64,000 nucleotides of DNA, taken from the NCBI RefSeq assembly GCF_024435075.2, contig NZ_JAMZEG020000002.1, positions 1,219,647 to 1,283,646 of the forward strand. The letters run 5' to 3'. The stretch comes from Marinomonas maritima. GTDB lineage: Bacteria; Pseudomonadota; Gammaproteobacteria; Pseudomonadales; Marinomonadaceae. Under the pieces are notes generated by a model. The model did no database searches. It saw only the letters and a program-made list of their open reading frames with translations, and was not told the DNA's origin. The first letter of the stretch is position 1; each line of letters opens with the position of its first letter. This document shows, one piece after another, positions 26,613-34,076 of this stretch. The position numbers and the translations under genes were made by a program.

Positions 26613-26640
26613 CTCAACAACGTCTGATTACGGTTGTACC
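26613..26640 (+). repeat. Direct repeat, right copy, flanking the toxin-antitoxin pair
   Basis: A 28-bp partner of the repeat at 25953-25981, in the same orientation, located about 65 bp upstream of the antitoxin start and next to the MmcQ/YjbR gene end. The two copies bracket a segment of about 630 bp whose only genes are the toxin and antitoxin. Confidence 0.6.
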
Positions 26641-26664
26641 CTTTTTAAAACGGTAGGCAAAACA

Positions 26665-27042
26665 CTATTCTGCTGACAAATTCTGATTCAATCCCAATTC
26701 CTTTTGTTTTTTCTTCGTCAAACCCAGCGACACAATGCGATAGGATTCTTGAAAATAATACGTTAACTCTTCATCCAAATCCGCCGAGCCATCAAACTGC
26801 TGTATCCACTTCATACCGCGTGACGCGAGATAAGGCGCTGGTCGATAACCCTCTTTATTTCTTAAAAAATCGTAGTTCAGCTCCGATGTTTTAAACGTAA
26901 ACGCAGGCACCTTGTCTTTGCTCCAGCCGCCTACAGCAAACACTTTACCGCCCACCTTCCAGACTTGAGCACCTCCCCACTGAACAACTGACGTCGTCGC
27001 AGGCAAAGCGCCACAGAACTGATTAAATTCATCGTAGGTCAT
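26665..27042 (-). CDS. MmcQ/YjbR family DNA-binding-like protein
   Basis: A 125-residue protein of the CyaY-like YjbR fold. Features: MTYDEFNQFCGALPATT at the N-terminus, VWKVGGKVFAVGGWS and FKTSELNYDFLRNKEGYRPAPYLASRGMKWIQ, the latter being the hallmark of the family, then a C-terminal helix YYFQESYRIVSLGLTKKKQKEL. ATG at 27042 with AGGTGG about 8 nt upstream is preferred over GTG at 27054. A truncated second copy of its start is found at 31377-31412. Confidence 0.9.
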   Translation of the reverse strand: MTYDEFNQFCGALPATTSVVQWGGAQVWKVGGKVFAVGGWSKDKVPAFTFKTSELNYDFLRNKEGYRPAPYLASRGMKWIQQFDGSADLDEELTYYFQESYRIVSLGLTKKKQKELGLNQNLSAE

Positions 27043-27110
27043 TAGCGTATCCACCTAAGTCATTTGAAGTTAGCGCGAAGCTCTAAATTTAACTATCAAC
27101 ATTGTGTGAT

Positions 27111-27423
27111 CTATTTATCACGCGCTTTGTCTAACACGGCTCTCAGTTTACGTAAAAAAGGTAACGCTGCCTGAGCATCCTCATAAGCCAAATTGAGGGA
27201 TAATACTGGCCATATCTGGGGCGATATCTTGTATCGCTCGATTACGCACAACTTGACCAGAGTCTGTTAAACGCACCAACTTACCTCGCCCATCATCAGG
27301 GTTAGATTCCATTCGGATTAAGCCTCGTTTCTCAAGGTCGGCCAAAGTATGCAACATACTGGTTTTCGGAACTTGAAAAGCACGGGCCAAGTCCATTGGT
27401 TTTTTTTGCAACAGATGCAGCAT
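27111..27423 (-). pseudogene. MarR family regulator remnant, N-terminally truncated and frameshifted
   Basis: The reading frame contains the MarR winged helix LLQKKPMDLARAFQVPKTSMLHTLADLEKRGLI and the wing NPDDGRGKLVRLTDSGQ. The N-terminal dimerisation helix is missing. After PQFGL the frame stops, but shifting frame near 27185-27195 restores AYEDAQAALPFLRKLRAVLDKARDK and a stop at 27111, which is the expected C-terminal helix. It is therefore broken at both ends and directly joined to the remnant of an Acg-type gene. Confidence 0.75.
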
Positions 27424-27766
27424 ATCCCAAACGACCTAGCATTTGAATGGTTTCTCCCTCGTCGTAACGGCAACGGTTTTGCTCATATCATAAGGCTCTT
27501 TGGTCGAACGACGCCCAAGGATATAAGCAAATAATGGGGCTGCCATTTTTTGTCTGCGACAAAACGTACTCGCGCAATAGGCAAACTCCCCAACACCTCT
27601 GGAGACTCACCTTTAGGAAACAAATCGCCTTGGCTCAGAATATTGATCCACCTGATTCCATGGCATCAAAGCATCATGAGGAGTACGAGTCAGAGAAAAT
27701 ACCGTACCGCCAATACCTGCTGCCGCGACAACAACCCTAGCAATCGGGTATCACAACCCTAACCAC
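27424..27766 (-). pseudogene. Acg-family FMN-binding (nitroreductase-like) gene remnant with internal deletions
   Basis: Fragments in three frames line up with one protein family. An N-terminal piece (about 27640-27755) reads VVVAAAGIGGTVFSLTRTPHDALMPW, the export-signal end and start of Acg proteins. A middle piece reads GDLFPKGESPEVLGSLPIARVRFVAD, then in another frame APLFAYILGRRSTKEPYDMSKTV. A C-terminal piece reads GETIQMLGRLGYA. The regions between are absent, so most of a roughly 350-codon gene has been lost. The last piece runs straight into the MarR remnant. Confidence 0.65.
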
Positions 27767-27874
27767 ACACTTCAGTCTGTTTTACCGTCTCAAACCGTCA
27801 CAAATATAACCTCGTATTCACTCAACATTCATGGCACTATTTTTATAATCAACACCCATAACGTAAGGATTTAT

Positions 27875-28648
27875 ATGGGTAATTACCTATTAAATGGCAA
27901 AAAACTGATTTTGGTAGAAGATGACGTTGAACTGGCCTCTCTGGTTCAAGAGTTTTTACATAAAAATGGTTATCTTGTCGAAGTAGTCACAAACGGTATT
28001 GAAGCGACTCGTCAGATTATAGAGCAGCAGCCTGATTTGGTTATTTTAGACATCATGCTACCTGGCCTATCAGGCATGGATGTCTGCCGAATAGTAAGAC
28101 CCGCTTATAGTGGCCTCATTCTAATGCTAACTTCGCTTGATGAAGACATGGATCAAATGCTGGGGTTAGAGCTTGGTGCCGATGACTATGTGATTAAACC
28201 AGTGAAACCACGCCTGTTACTTTCTCGCATCAAAGCGCTATTAAGGCGGGGAGAATCTAGCCATGCCTCATTTCCTTCACTGCCGTCTGTTAATAACCAG
28301 ACAATCAGCACCTTGAGCACCTTGAGCACATTAGAAATTGCCCCTCATAAGAGGAGTGTTTCTATCAATCAACAGGATATTTCACTGACCACTGCAGAGT
28401 ATGATCTTTTAAATCTATTAATTAATAACGCTGGAAAGATTGTTACGCGAGAAACCATTTTGCAAAGTCTTAGAGGATTTGAATACGACGGAATAGACCG
28501 ATCAATTGATCGTCGAATATCTCGCCTTAGAAAAAAGCTCAATGACGACCCTATTAATCCAAAAATCATTAAAACCATTCGAAGTAAAGGCTATCTACTC
28601 TGCGCTTCCATTGAGAAAACACTAGAAAACGAGTCAGTTAAAACATGA
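27875..28648 (+). CDS. rstA: Response regulator, RstA-type
   Basis: A 257-residue OmpR-type regulator. The receiver has Asp59 in VILDIMLPGLSGMD and Lys in YVIKPVKP; LTSLDEDMDQMLGLELGADDY and the C-terminal LRGFEYDGIDRSIDRRISRLRKKL are very similar to E. coli RstA. The linker contains SNQTISTLSTLSTLEI-like low complexity from a 9-bp tandem repeat near 28308-28330. AAGGA precedes the ATG. It overlaps rstB by 4 bp. Confidence 0.9.
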   Translation: MGNYLLNGKKLILVEDDVELASLVQEFLHKNGYLVEVVTNGIEATRQIIEQQPDLVILDIMLPGLSGMDVCRIVRPAYSGLILMLTSLDEDMDQMLGLELGADDYVIKPVKPRLLLSRIKALLRRGESSHASFPSLPSVNNQTISTLSTLSTLEIAPHKRSVSINQQDISLTTAEYDLLNLLINNAGKIVTRETILQSLRGFEYDGIDRSIDRRISRLRKKLNDDPINPKIIKTIRSKGYLLCASIEKTLENESVKT

Positions 28649-30234
28649 TTAAGCTATTTATAAGAATCTGGATCCTTGTCTTCCTGCCATTATTTTATTT
28701 AATTTACATCACCGCCTACAACCCTATCCATGCCGTTAACGATGCGGCCCGATTCGAGAGAATTACAGCGAGTTTTAAAGGCACGCTTTTCCTTATTGAG
28801 GAGCGTTTAAAAGACATCCCTCAATCCGAATGGCAGCAGGAATTTCCTACCATTGCAGACCAATTTAGCTACGAATTAACCTTAATATCGGCCCAGGACA
28901 AGATTGATTATTATGGGGACTTGGATCAACTTCCAGCGAAAGAGTTCGTTGTTTACAGCGACCATAATGGTGCGGATGCCATTATAAAGCGTGTTTTTGA
29001 CAGCCCTTTTTTTATTCACATGATGCTAGGAGAAACGCAAGAACGAAGAATGAGCAACCTCAGCAAAGGAACCATTCAGTTAATAATACAAAATCTACAA
29101 CATACACCTCAATCGCAATGGCAGGCTAAGTTAAAGCAACTACAACCCGAATTTGGCTTCGACTTAACCCTTGTCGCACGACAATCATTAGATATTAACG
29201 TCATCAAGCTCGCGCAATTCGATCGTACTGGCATGACTTGGCTTATTAATGAAGATAATGAAACAGAAATTTATCAAGCGACTGAAAACAAAAACCTTGT
29301 TCTTAAAATTGGTCCAATTCCCGTACCCGGTGCAACACTCATGGTGTTTCTGACGATGATTGTGGTATTTGTCACCGTGGTCTCTTTGGGCATTTTAATC
29401 TTTGTTTTTCCACTCTGGCGAGACTTAACCAAATTGTCCAACACAGCGTCGCTATTCGGTTCAGGCTATCTCGACCAACGTGCCGCCATTGGCCGATTTT
29501 CGTCTATCTCTAGACTTGCTAAAGCCTTTAATGCAATGGCAGAACGCATAGAAAAAATGGTTAGAAGCCAACGGGAACTTACTAATGCCATAGCCCACGA
29601 TTTACGCACCCCGCTGTCTAGGCTCAGCTTTGCCTTTGAAATGCTGGACTCTATCGAAGCGTCTGATGACGAAAAAGAACGCTATAAAAAAAGCATCGCA
29701 TCTGGCATCACAACATTAGATTACTTAATTAATCAGATACTAATGTTGTCCCGCTACAGTCGCGCAACAGACATTACTCACTTTGGACATTGTGTCCTTG
29801 CTCAACAAATACGCAATGAAATTAGCCTACTGCAAACCGAACACAGCAAGATTGTATTTGAGTTAGGCATTTCACCCGAGCTACAAGATAAAAGTCTTTT
29901 TATTGACCAAAGAGCGATGCTGCGAGCCTTAAACAATTTGGTTTCAAATGCACTAATTTATACTGATCACACTATTCGCATTAATTTTGTCCAATTTAAT
30001 CATGAATACTGCTTATCAGTTGAAGACGATGGTGAAGGTATCGCAGAAGAAGACAGAGACAAGGTGTTTATTCCTTTTAAACAACTAGATAATGAGCATA
30101 GGGAAGCGTCCAAAGGCCATGGATTAGGACTGGCCATTGTCCAGCAAATTGCGGAATGGCACTCTGGCTACGCATTAGTAAATACGTCCAAGCTAGGTGG
30201 TGCCCACTTTGAAATACGCTGGCCAGTAAAATAA
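28645..30234 (+). CDS. rstB: Sensor histidine kinase, RstB-type with duplicated periplasmic module
   Basis: A 529-residue kinase, about 95 residues longer than E. coli RstB. Order: membrane segment (8-25), periplasmic region with two copies of one motif (46-82 and 142-178, sharing the pattern G-T-x-LI-x-L-x-PQS-x-WQ-F-LTL), second membrane segment (231-255), HAMP (GSGYLDQR), H-box IAHDLRTPLSRL (His318), N-box NNLVSNAL and GHGLGLAIVQQI. The ending GGAHFEIRWPVK matches RstB. The extra copy explains the added length. Signal unknown. Confidence 0.9.
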   Translation: MIKLFIRIWILVFLPLFYLIYITAYNPIHAVNDAARFERITASFKGTLFLIEERLKDIPQSEWQQEFPTIADQFSYELTLISAQDKIDYYGDLDQLPAKEFVVYSDHNGADAIIKRVFDSPFFIHMMLGETQERRMSNLSKGTIQLIIQNLQHTPQSQWQAKLKQLQPEFGFDLTLVARQSLDINVIKLAQFDRTGMTWLINEDNETEIYQATENKNLVLKIGPIPVPGATLMVFLTMIVVFVTVVSLGILIFVFPLWRDLTKLSNTASLFGSGYLDQRAAIGRFSSISRLAKAFNAMAERIEKMVRSQRELTNAIAHDLRTPLSRLSFAFEMLDSIEASDDEKERYKKSIASGITTLDYLINQILMLSRYSRATDITHFGHCVLAQQIRNEISLLQTEHSKIVFELGISPELQDKSLFIDQRAMLRALNNLVSNALIYTDHTIRINFVQFNHEYCLSVEDDGEGIAEEDRDKVFIPFKQLDNEHREASKGHGLGLAIVQQIAEWHSGYALVNTSKLGGAHFEIRWPVK

Positions 30235-30449
30235 CCCAAGAACACATAAACAGAGAGGGAAGGCACTGACGTTTTCCTCTCGAATCACTCCAGCCTTATG
30301 CACTTAGTTTCTTCACACCACCCATTCATAAAAAATAGACTGTCACACTTCGTCCAAAAAGTGCCACATACTTTTTCCATGCGCCTCCTCATAATCACAA
30401 TGGTTCAACTCATGTAAGCAAACTTTCACTTTCATTCAAGGAAAAGACC

Positions 30450-31175
30450 ATGACAGTAATATCAAAAGAAAACCGCTATTTGAGCTTAAAACTCGCTACA
30501 TTATTCATTTCTTCTGTGGTGCTCAGCCAGCAAGCCTTTGCGTATGAACCCAGCCATTCCGGCGGAATAAGCATAGGAACCATGGGACTAGGAATAAGTG
30601 CGAGTAATACAACCCAACTACACCTTATTCGAGGTGATAGCATTCAGTGGCGAGCGGCTGTCAGTGGTTTTGATGCCGATGACGAATTCAGTGTAAGCAT
30701 TGCAGGTACTGACTATGATGCTACCGATTACTCAAGGTACTCCATTCAAGGTGGTATTGATTGGTATCCGATACAGTCATCTGGATGGGGGAATGATGTC
30801 TTTCTTTCCGGTGGTTTAATCTACCAGAACTATTCAGCGAACTACTCTGCAAACAACAAAAAAGCCTATACCGTTGGCTCGACAACAGTAAACCCTGGGG
30901 ATTTAGACTCATTTACAGCAGACGTAAAACGCTCCGAAATCGTTCCTTACGTTAGCTTAGGTTGGGGAAACAAAATTGAGAAAACACCAGGCTTCGACTT
31001 TAGCGCTGAAGTAGGTGTCATTTTTTCCTCTGATGATCCAAAGGTAAAACTGAAAGCTCAAGGTTCTAATAACAACGTAACGGCATCCGACCTAACAAAA
31101 GAAAAACAAAACATCCAAGACGATCTTGGTGGCGCCTCTGCTTTTGCAAACATAACCGTCGCCTATCACTTCTAA
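30450..31175 (+). CDS. Outer membrane beta-barrel protein (YfaZ/OmpW-like size class)
   Basis: A 241-residue exported protein. A signal peptide ends near residue 31 (VVLSQQAFAYEP). The mature part has alternating beta strands rich in Gly, Ser, Asn and aromatic residues (GGISIGTMGLGISASNTTQLHLIRG, YSIQGGIDWYPI, EIVPYVSLGWGNK) and ends in VAYHF, with the C-terminal Phe recognised by the BAM complex. AAGGAAAAG precedes the ATG. Position just after rstAB suggests it may be a target of that system; this is inference. Confidence 0.75.
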   Translation: MTVISKENRYLSLKLATLFISSVVLSQQAFAYEPSHSGGISIGTMGLGISASNTTQLHLIRGDSIQWRAAVSGFDADDEFSVSIAGTDYDATDYSRYSIQGGIDWYPIQSSGWGNDVFLSGGLIYQNYSANYSANNKKAYTVGSTTVNPGDLDSFTADVKRSEIVPYVSLGWGNKIEKTPGFDFSAEVGVIFSSDDPKVKLKAQGSNNNVTASDLTKEKQNIQDDLGGASAFANITVAYHF

Positions 31176-31190
31176 ATTTGGTCAGTTATT

Positions 31191-31233
31191 AAGGCAGGCA
31201 ATACTATATTTTGGCAATGTCTGCCTTATTTTT
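31191..31233 (+). terminator. Terminator of the outer membrane protein gene
   Basis: A 10-bp stem with one G-T pair (31191-31200, AAGGCAGGCA, with 31218-31227) and a 17-nt loop is followed by ATTTTT. It is 15 bp past the stop. Confidence 0.75.
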
Positions 31234-31376
31234 CTAAATGAGCTGTTCGTCATTTTTCCCATACTCTCTGCTGAATAATCACATTGGATAAAGGCTTAAA
31301 AAATGGTTAATGCCCATATTTATCCAACCCCCTGACTATCGATTTCTAAGTAATTCTCGCCATTTCAAAACAATCC

Positions 31377-31412
31377 CCTACAACAAAATTGATTGAATTC
31401 ATCATAGGTCAT
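31377..31412 (-). pseudogene. 5' remnant of a second MmcQ/YjbR gene
   Basis: The minus strand reads MTYDEFNQFC from an ATG at 31412, identical to the first ten residues of the gene at 26665-27042, then diverges at once. The DNA matches over about 33 bp with few changes. Nothing of the rest of the gene is seen, so this is a leftover end of a duplicated or moved copy. Confidence 0.65.
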
Positions 31413-31442
31413 ATTTTAGTGCTCTTATCTGCTTTCATGACC

Positions 31443-32273
31443 TTAGCTCTCGTGGAACTTCTGCAACCACTCTTTTGGTGATAAACCCGTTTTCTTACGA
31501 AAGACTCTAGCCAGTACAGAACCGTGTTCATAGCCGACTTTGTTTGCCACTAGGTTGACTGGTTTGTCTTGTATTAACAGTTGCTGCGCCATAGAAATGC
31601 GTAAATCGGTTAAAAAATCGTTGGGCGTTTGCCCTACTGTTTCACGAAAAAGTTCCGCAAACTTAGACCGAGACATGGCCGCATTTTCTGCCATTAACTC
31701 TAATGTCCACGCGTCTTCTGGTGCTTCTTGCAATTTGACTAATGTCGGCGCTAAAGCAGGATGACTTAAACCCGCCAACATGCCTTGTATCACCAAACCT
31801 TCTTCTGACAGTTTGCGTAGCATTTGAATTAATAAGATATCGCACATTTTGCCAACGATGCTTTTTTGTCCAAGCCCCGTCACACCGATTTCACGGAACA
31901 TCCAAGCAACCGTATTCGCCATCGGCCCGTCTTCTAAATTTAGATAAACCAATTTCGGCAAGCTAGATACCAATTGTTTTTGCTCTAACGCCGTAAAGTT
32001 AATCGCGGCACAAATTAATTCTGCGCCATCCGTTTCATCGGCAATGACTTGATGTGTTGTCGCAAACGGCAACAGAATAACTGCAGGTTGGTCAAACAGC
32101 ATTTTATGACCAGAATCACTCAAGACAGTTAGCTTGCCAGAACGAAGGTAATGTAAATGGCCGCCCTTTTCTACTTCTAATGAGCCCAGTGTTTTTCCAC
32201 CACAAAAACTCCCACTAAAAATAACCTCAGACTGAATCGAAAAGTTATCAATAATATTTTGTAATTTGTTCAC
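31443..32273 (-). CDS. AraC family regulator with N-terminal cupin
   Basis: A 276-residue regulator. The N-terminal cupin_6-like domain shows GGHLHYLRSGKLTVLSDSG and ILLPFATTHQVIADE; the C-terminal part has two HTH motifs (AAMSRSKFAELFRETVGQTPNDFL and VANKVGYEHGSVLARVFRKKTGLSPKEWLQ). GTG at 32273, with AGG 5 nt before it, is preferred over GTG at 32279, which lies inside that AGG. It is divergent from the YHS-domain gene across about 210 bp and could control it. Confidence 0.88.
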   Translation of the reverse strand: MNKLQNIIDNFSIQSEVIFSGSFCGGKTLGSLEVEKGGHLHYLRSGKLTVLSDSGHKMLFDQPAVILLPFATTHQVIADETDGAELICAAINFTALEQKQLVSSLPKLVYLNLEDGPMANTVAWMFREIGVTGLGQKSIVGKMCDILLIQMLRKLSEEGLVIQGMLAGLSHPALAPTLVKLQEAPEDAWTLELMAENAAMSRSKFAELFRETVGQTPNDFLTDLRISMAQQLLIQDKPVNLVANKVGYEHGSVLARVFRKKTGLSPKEWLQKFHES

Positions 32274-32483
32274 GAACACCTACTTAATTTGCCGATTTGG
32301 ACGATTGGTTTCATTTTATGGATATTTCGGTGCCTTTCATGATCAAGAAATAAATAGACTAATCCCATTCACTTAAGAGACTTAGTTAGTAAGCACGACA
32401 AGCCATAAGTTCAACGGCTTTTCGCTAACGCCTCTTAACGTGTAGGTTTTAACAATTTATTGAAAACAACGAAAGGTAAAATT

Positions 32484-32969
32484 ATGAACACTTCTAACTT
32501 GATCAGAAACACAGTTGCAGCAACGGTTTTTTTTGCTAGCGCAGCAAGCTTTGCCGCAGACATCGATGCAAACGCAGACGCAAATGATTTGGCGATTAAA
32601 GGCTACGACACCGTTGCTTACTTCACCATGAGCAAACCAGTATTGGGCAGCGCAGAATTCACCTCAAACTATAAAAACTCGACGTACCGTTTTGTTTCAG
32701 CAAAGCACCGCGACCTATTCAATTCAGATAAAACAAAATACGCACCTCAGTACGGAGGCTTCTGTGCAATGGGCGTCGCGATGAACTTGAAGTTTGATAC
32801 GGACCCAACAGCATGGAAAATTGCCGATGGTAAATTGTATTTAAACCTAAACAAAGACGTACAAAAAGCCTGGTTAAGGGACGTACCTGGCAACCTAATC
32901 ACGTCAGAAAAAAACTGGCCTGAACTAAAAGGTTTAACACCTGAAGAAGCTAAAGCGAAAAACGGCTAA
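32484..32969 (+). CDS. Exported YHS domain protein
   Basis: A 161-residue protein with a signal peptide (about 1-24, ending AASFAAD). The YHS-type core reads IKGYDTVAYFTMSKPVLGSAEFTSNYKNSTYRFVSAKHRDLF and YAPQYGGFCAMGVA. YHS domains bind metals or act in copper/other metal handling in known cases, but the role here is unknown. ATG at 32484 (AAGG 8 nt before) is preferred over TTG at 32460. Divergent from an AraC-type gene. Confidence 0.88.
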   Translation: MNTSNLIRNTVAATVFFASAASFAADIDANADANDLAIKGYDTVAYFTMSKPVLGSAEFTSNYKNSTYRFVSAKHRDLFNSDKTKYAPQYGGFCAMGVAMNLKFDTDPTAWKIADGKLYLNLNKDVQKAWLRDVPGNLITSEKNWPELKGLTPEEAKAKNG

Positions 32970-33002
32970 TCCGCATTAATGATTGATCATTTTGATGAAA
33001 TT

Positions 33003-33034
33003 AGTGTCTCTCCCCCTGAGGCACTGGTTTTTTT
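33003..33034 (+). terminator. Terminator of the YHS gene
   Basis: AGTGTCT (33003-33009) pairs with AGGCACT (33019-33025), one G-T pair, followed by GG and a run of seven T. Confidence 0.75.
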
Positions 33035-33349
33035 GCTTTTTATACTCTGGTGAAAAAGAGAAAACCACCTGAGGTCCAGTGATCTAAAATGCAAACAAAA
33101 GAAGCCGTTAGTTGATATGTTGTTCCATTGGATAAAAAATATGTGCAAGGGGAGCATGGTTATTTATTGCTGGTAGTGCTCAACTAATTATTAAACCGTT
33201 AATTAAATTAACGAGTTTAATTCATGTGGGTAACGTAGTGTTTACTAATAAAAGCGGGAGTGATTGTCTCGTTAAGAGGTAAAAAACGTTAAATTTAATA
33301 GCAACCCACAGTCGTGAAAAACTATTTTTAGTCCTGCTAGACTAACTTA
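33035..33349. other. Intergenic stretch without recognisable gene
   Basis: About 315 bp of AT-rich DNA between the YHS terminator and the GNAT gene end. A small repeat-like string with two GTTAATTAAATTAAC-type halves around 33198-33214 is visible; no coding region or RNA is supported. Confidence 0.5.
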
Positions 33350-33790
33350 TTATATGCATTTTAACGCCATGTGTAACAGCGGGAAAGGGTTACCTTGACC
33401 ATCTAAAGGTGATCGATCCAGCACTTTAAAACCTAAATGTTTATAAAAGCCAATAGCCTCTGGATTTTGTTCATTCACATCAACTTTATTGGCAGATTGA
33501 TGCTCAATTGCATTTTTTAACAGAAGAGAACCAACGCCATTATTACGAAAATCGGGTGATATAAACAACATTTCTACATTGCCCTCTGCGACACCAATGA
33601 AACCAATAATATTGCCGTTATCACTTTTAGCAACCCTTAGATCAACAGCCTCAAAGTAATGTTCTAATATGAGAGGTTTTAACGTTTTTATATTTTCTTC
33701 TGGTAAAAAATCATGCGTAGCTCGAACAGATTTATCCCAAATTTCAATTAAATCTAAATAATCAGATTTTGATGCATTATTGATTTCCAT
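33350..33790 (-). CDS. GNAT family N-acetyltransferase (YjaB-like)
   Basis: A 146-residue acetyltransferase. IWDKSVRATHDFLPEENI, the acetyl-CoA loop FISPDFRNNGVGSLLL (about 74-89) and VNEQNPEAIGFYKHLGFKVLDRSPLDGQGNPFPLLHM all match the YjaB type. ATG at 33790 has GAGG 7 nt upstream, so it is chosen over ATG at 33802. The substrate is unknown. AT-rich flanks of about 275 bp separate it from the next gene. Confidence 0.9.
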   Translation of the reverse strand: MEINNASKSDYLDLIEIWDKSVRATHDFLPEENIKTLKPLILEHYFEAVDLRVAKSDNGNIIGFIGVAEGNVEMLFISPDFRNNGVGSLLLKNAIEHQSANKVDVNEQNPEAIGFYKHLGFKVLDRSPLDGQGNPFPLLHMALKCI

Positions 33791-34076
33791 GTCAAACCTC
33801 ATGAAAAAAAATACCCAATTAAGGGTGAAAATATTGTTAATAATTTAAAAATAAAGAGTTAAAAAAACTATTTATTCATGTTCAAACGACTTTTTATATA
33901 CTAAGGATTATCGTAATAACCACCAGCTCGGTGTCTAAAAAATACATTACAGTTATCAAGCTAAGTTTTTAATGATTCTTTGCTTAAAGCGTAAATATCA
34001 GAAAGCTGGAAAGTCATCAATAAAAACAAGATGATTGATAAATATTTCATGCAATCCTGTAGGCGTAACACCGCAT

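Noticed and set aside
25840..26640. Chromosomal integron cassette with attC sites around the toxin-antitoxin pair
   Set aside because: One ACCTAAC box is visible near 25851, but I found no matching GTTRRRY partner with the expected paired boxes, and the flanking repeats do not look like attC sites.
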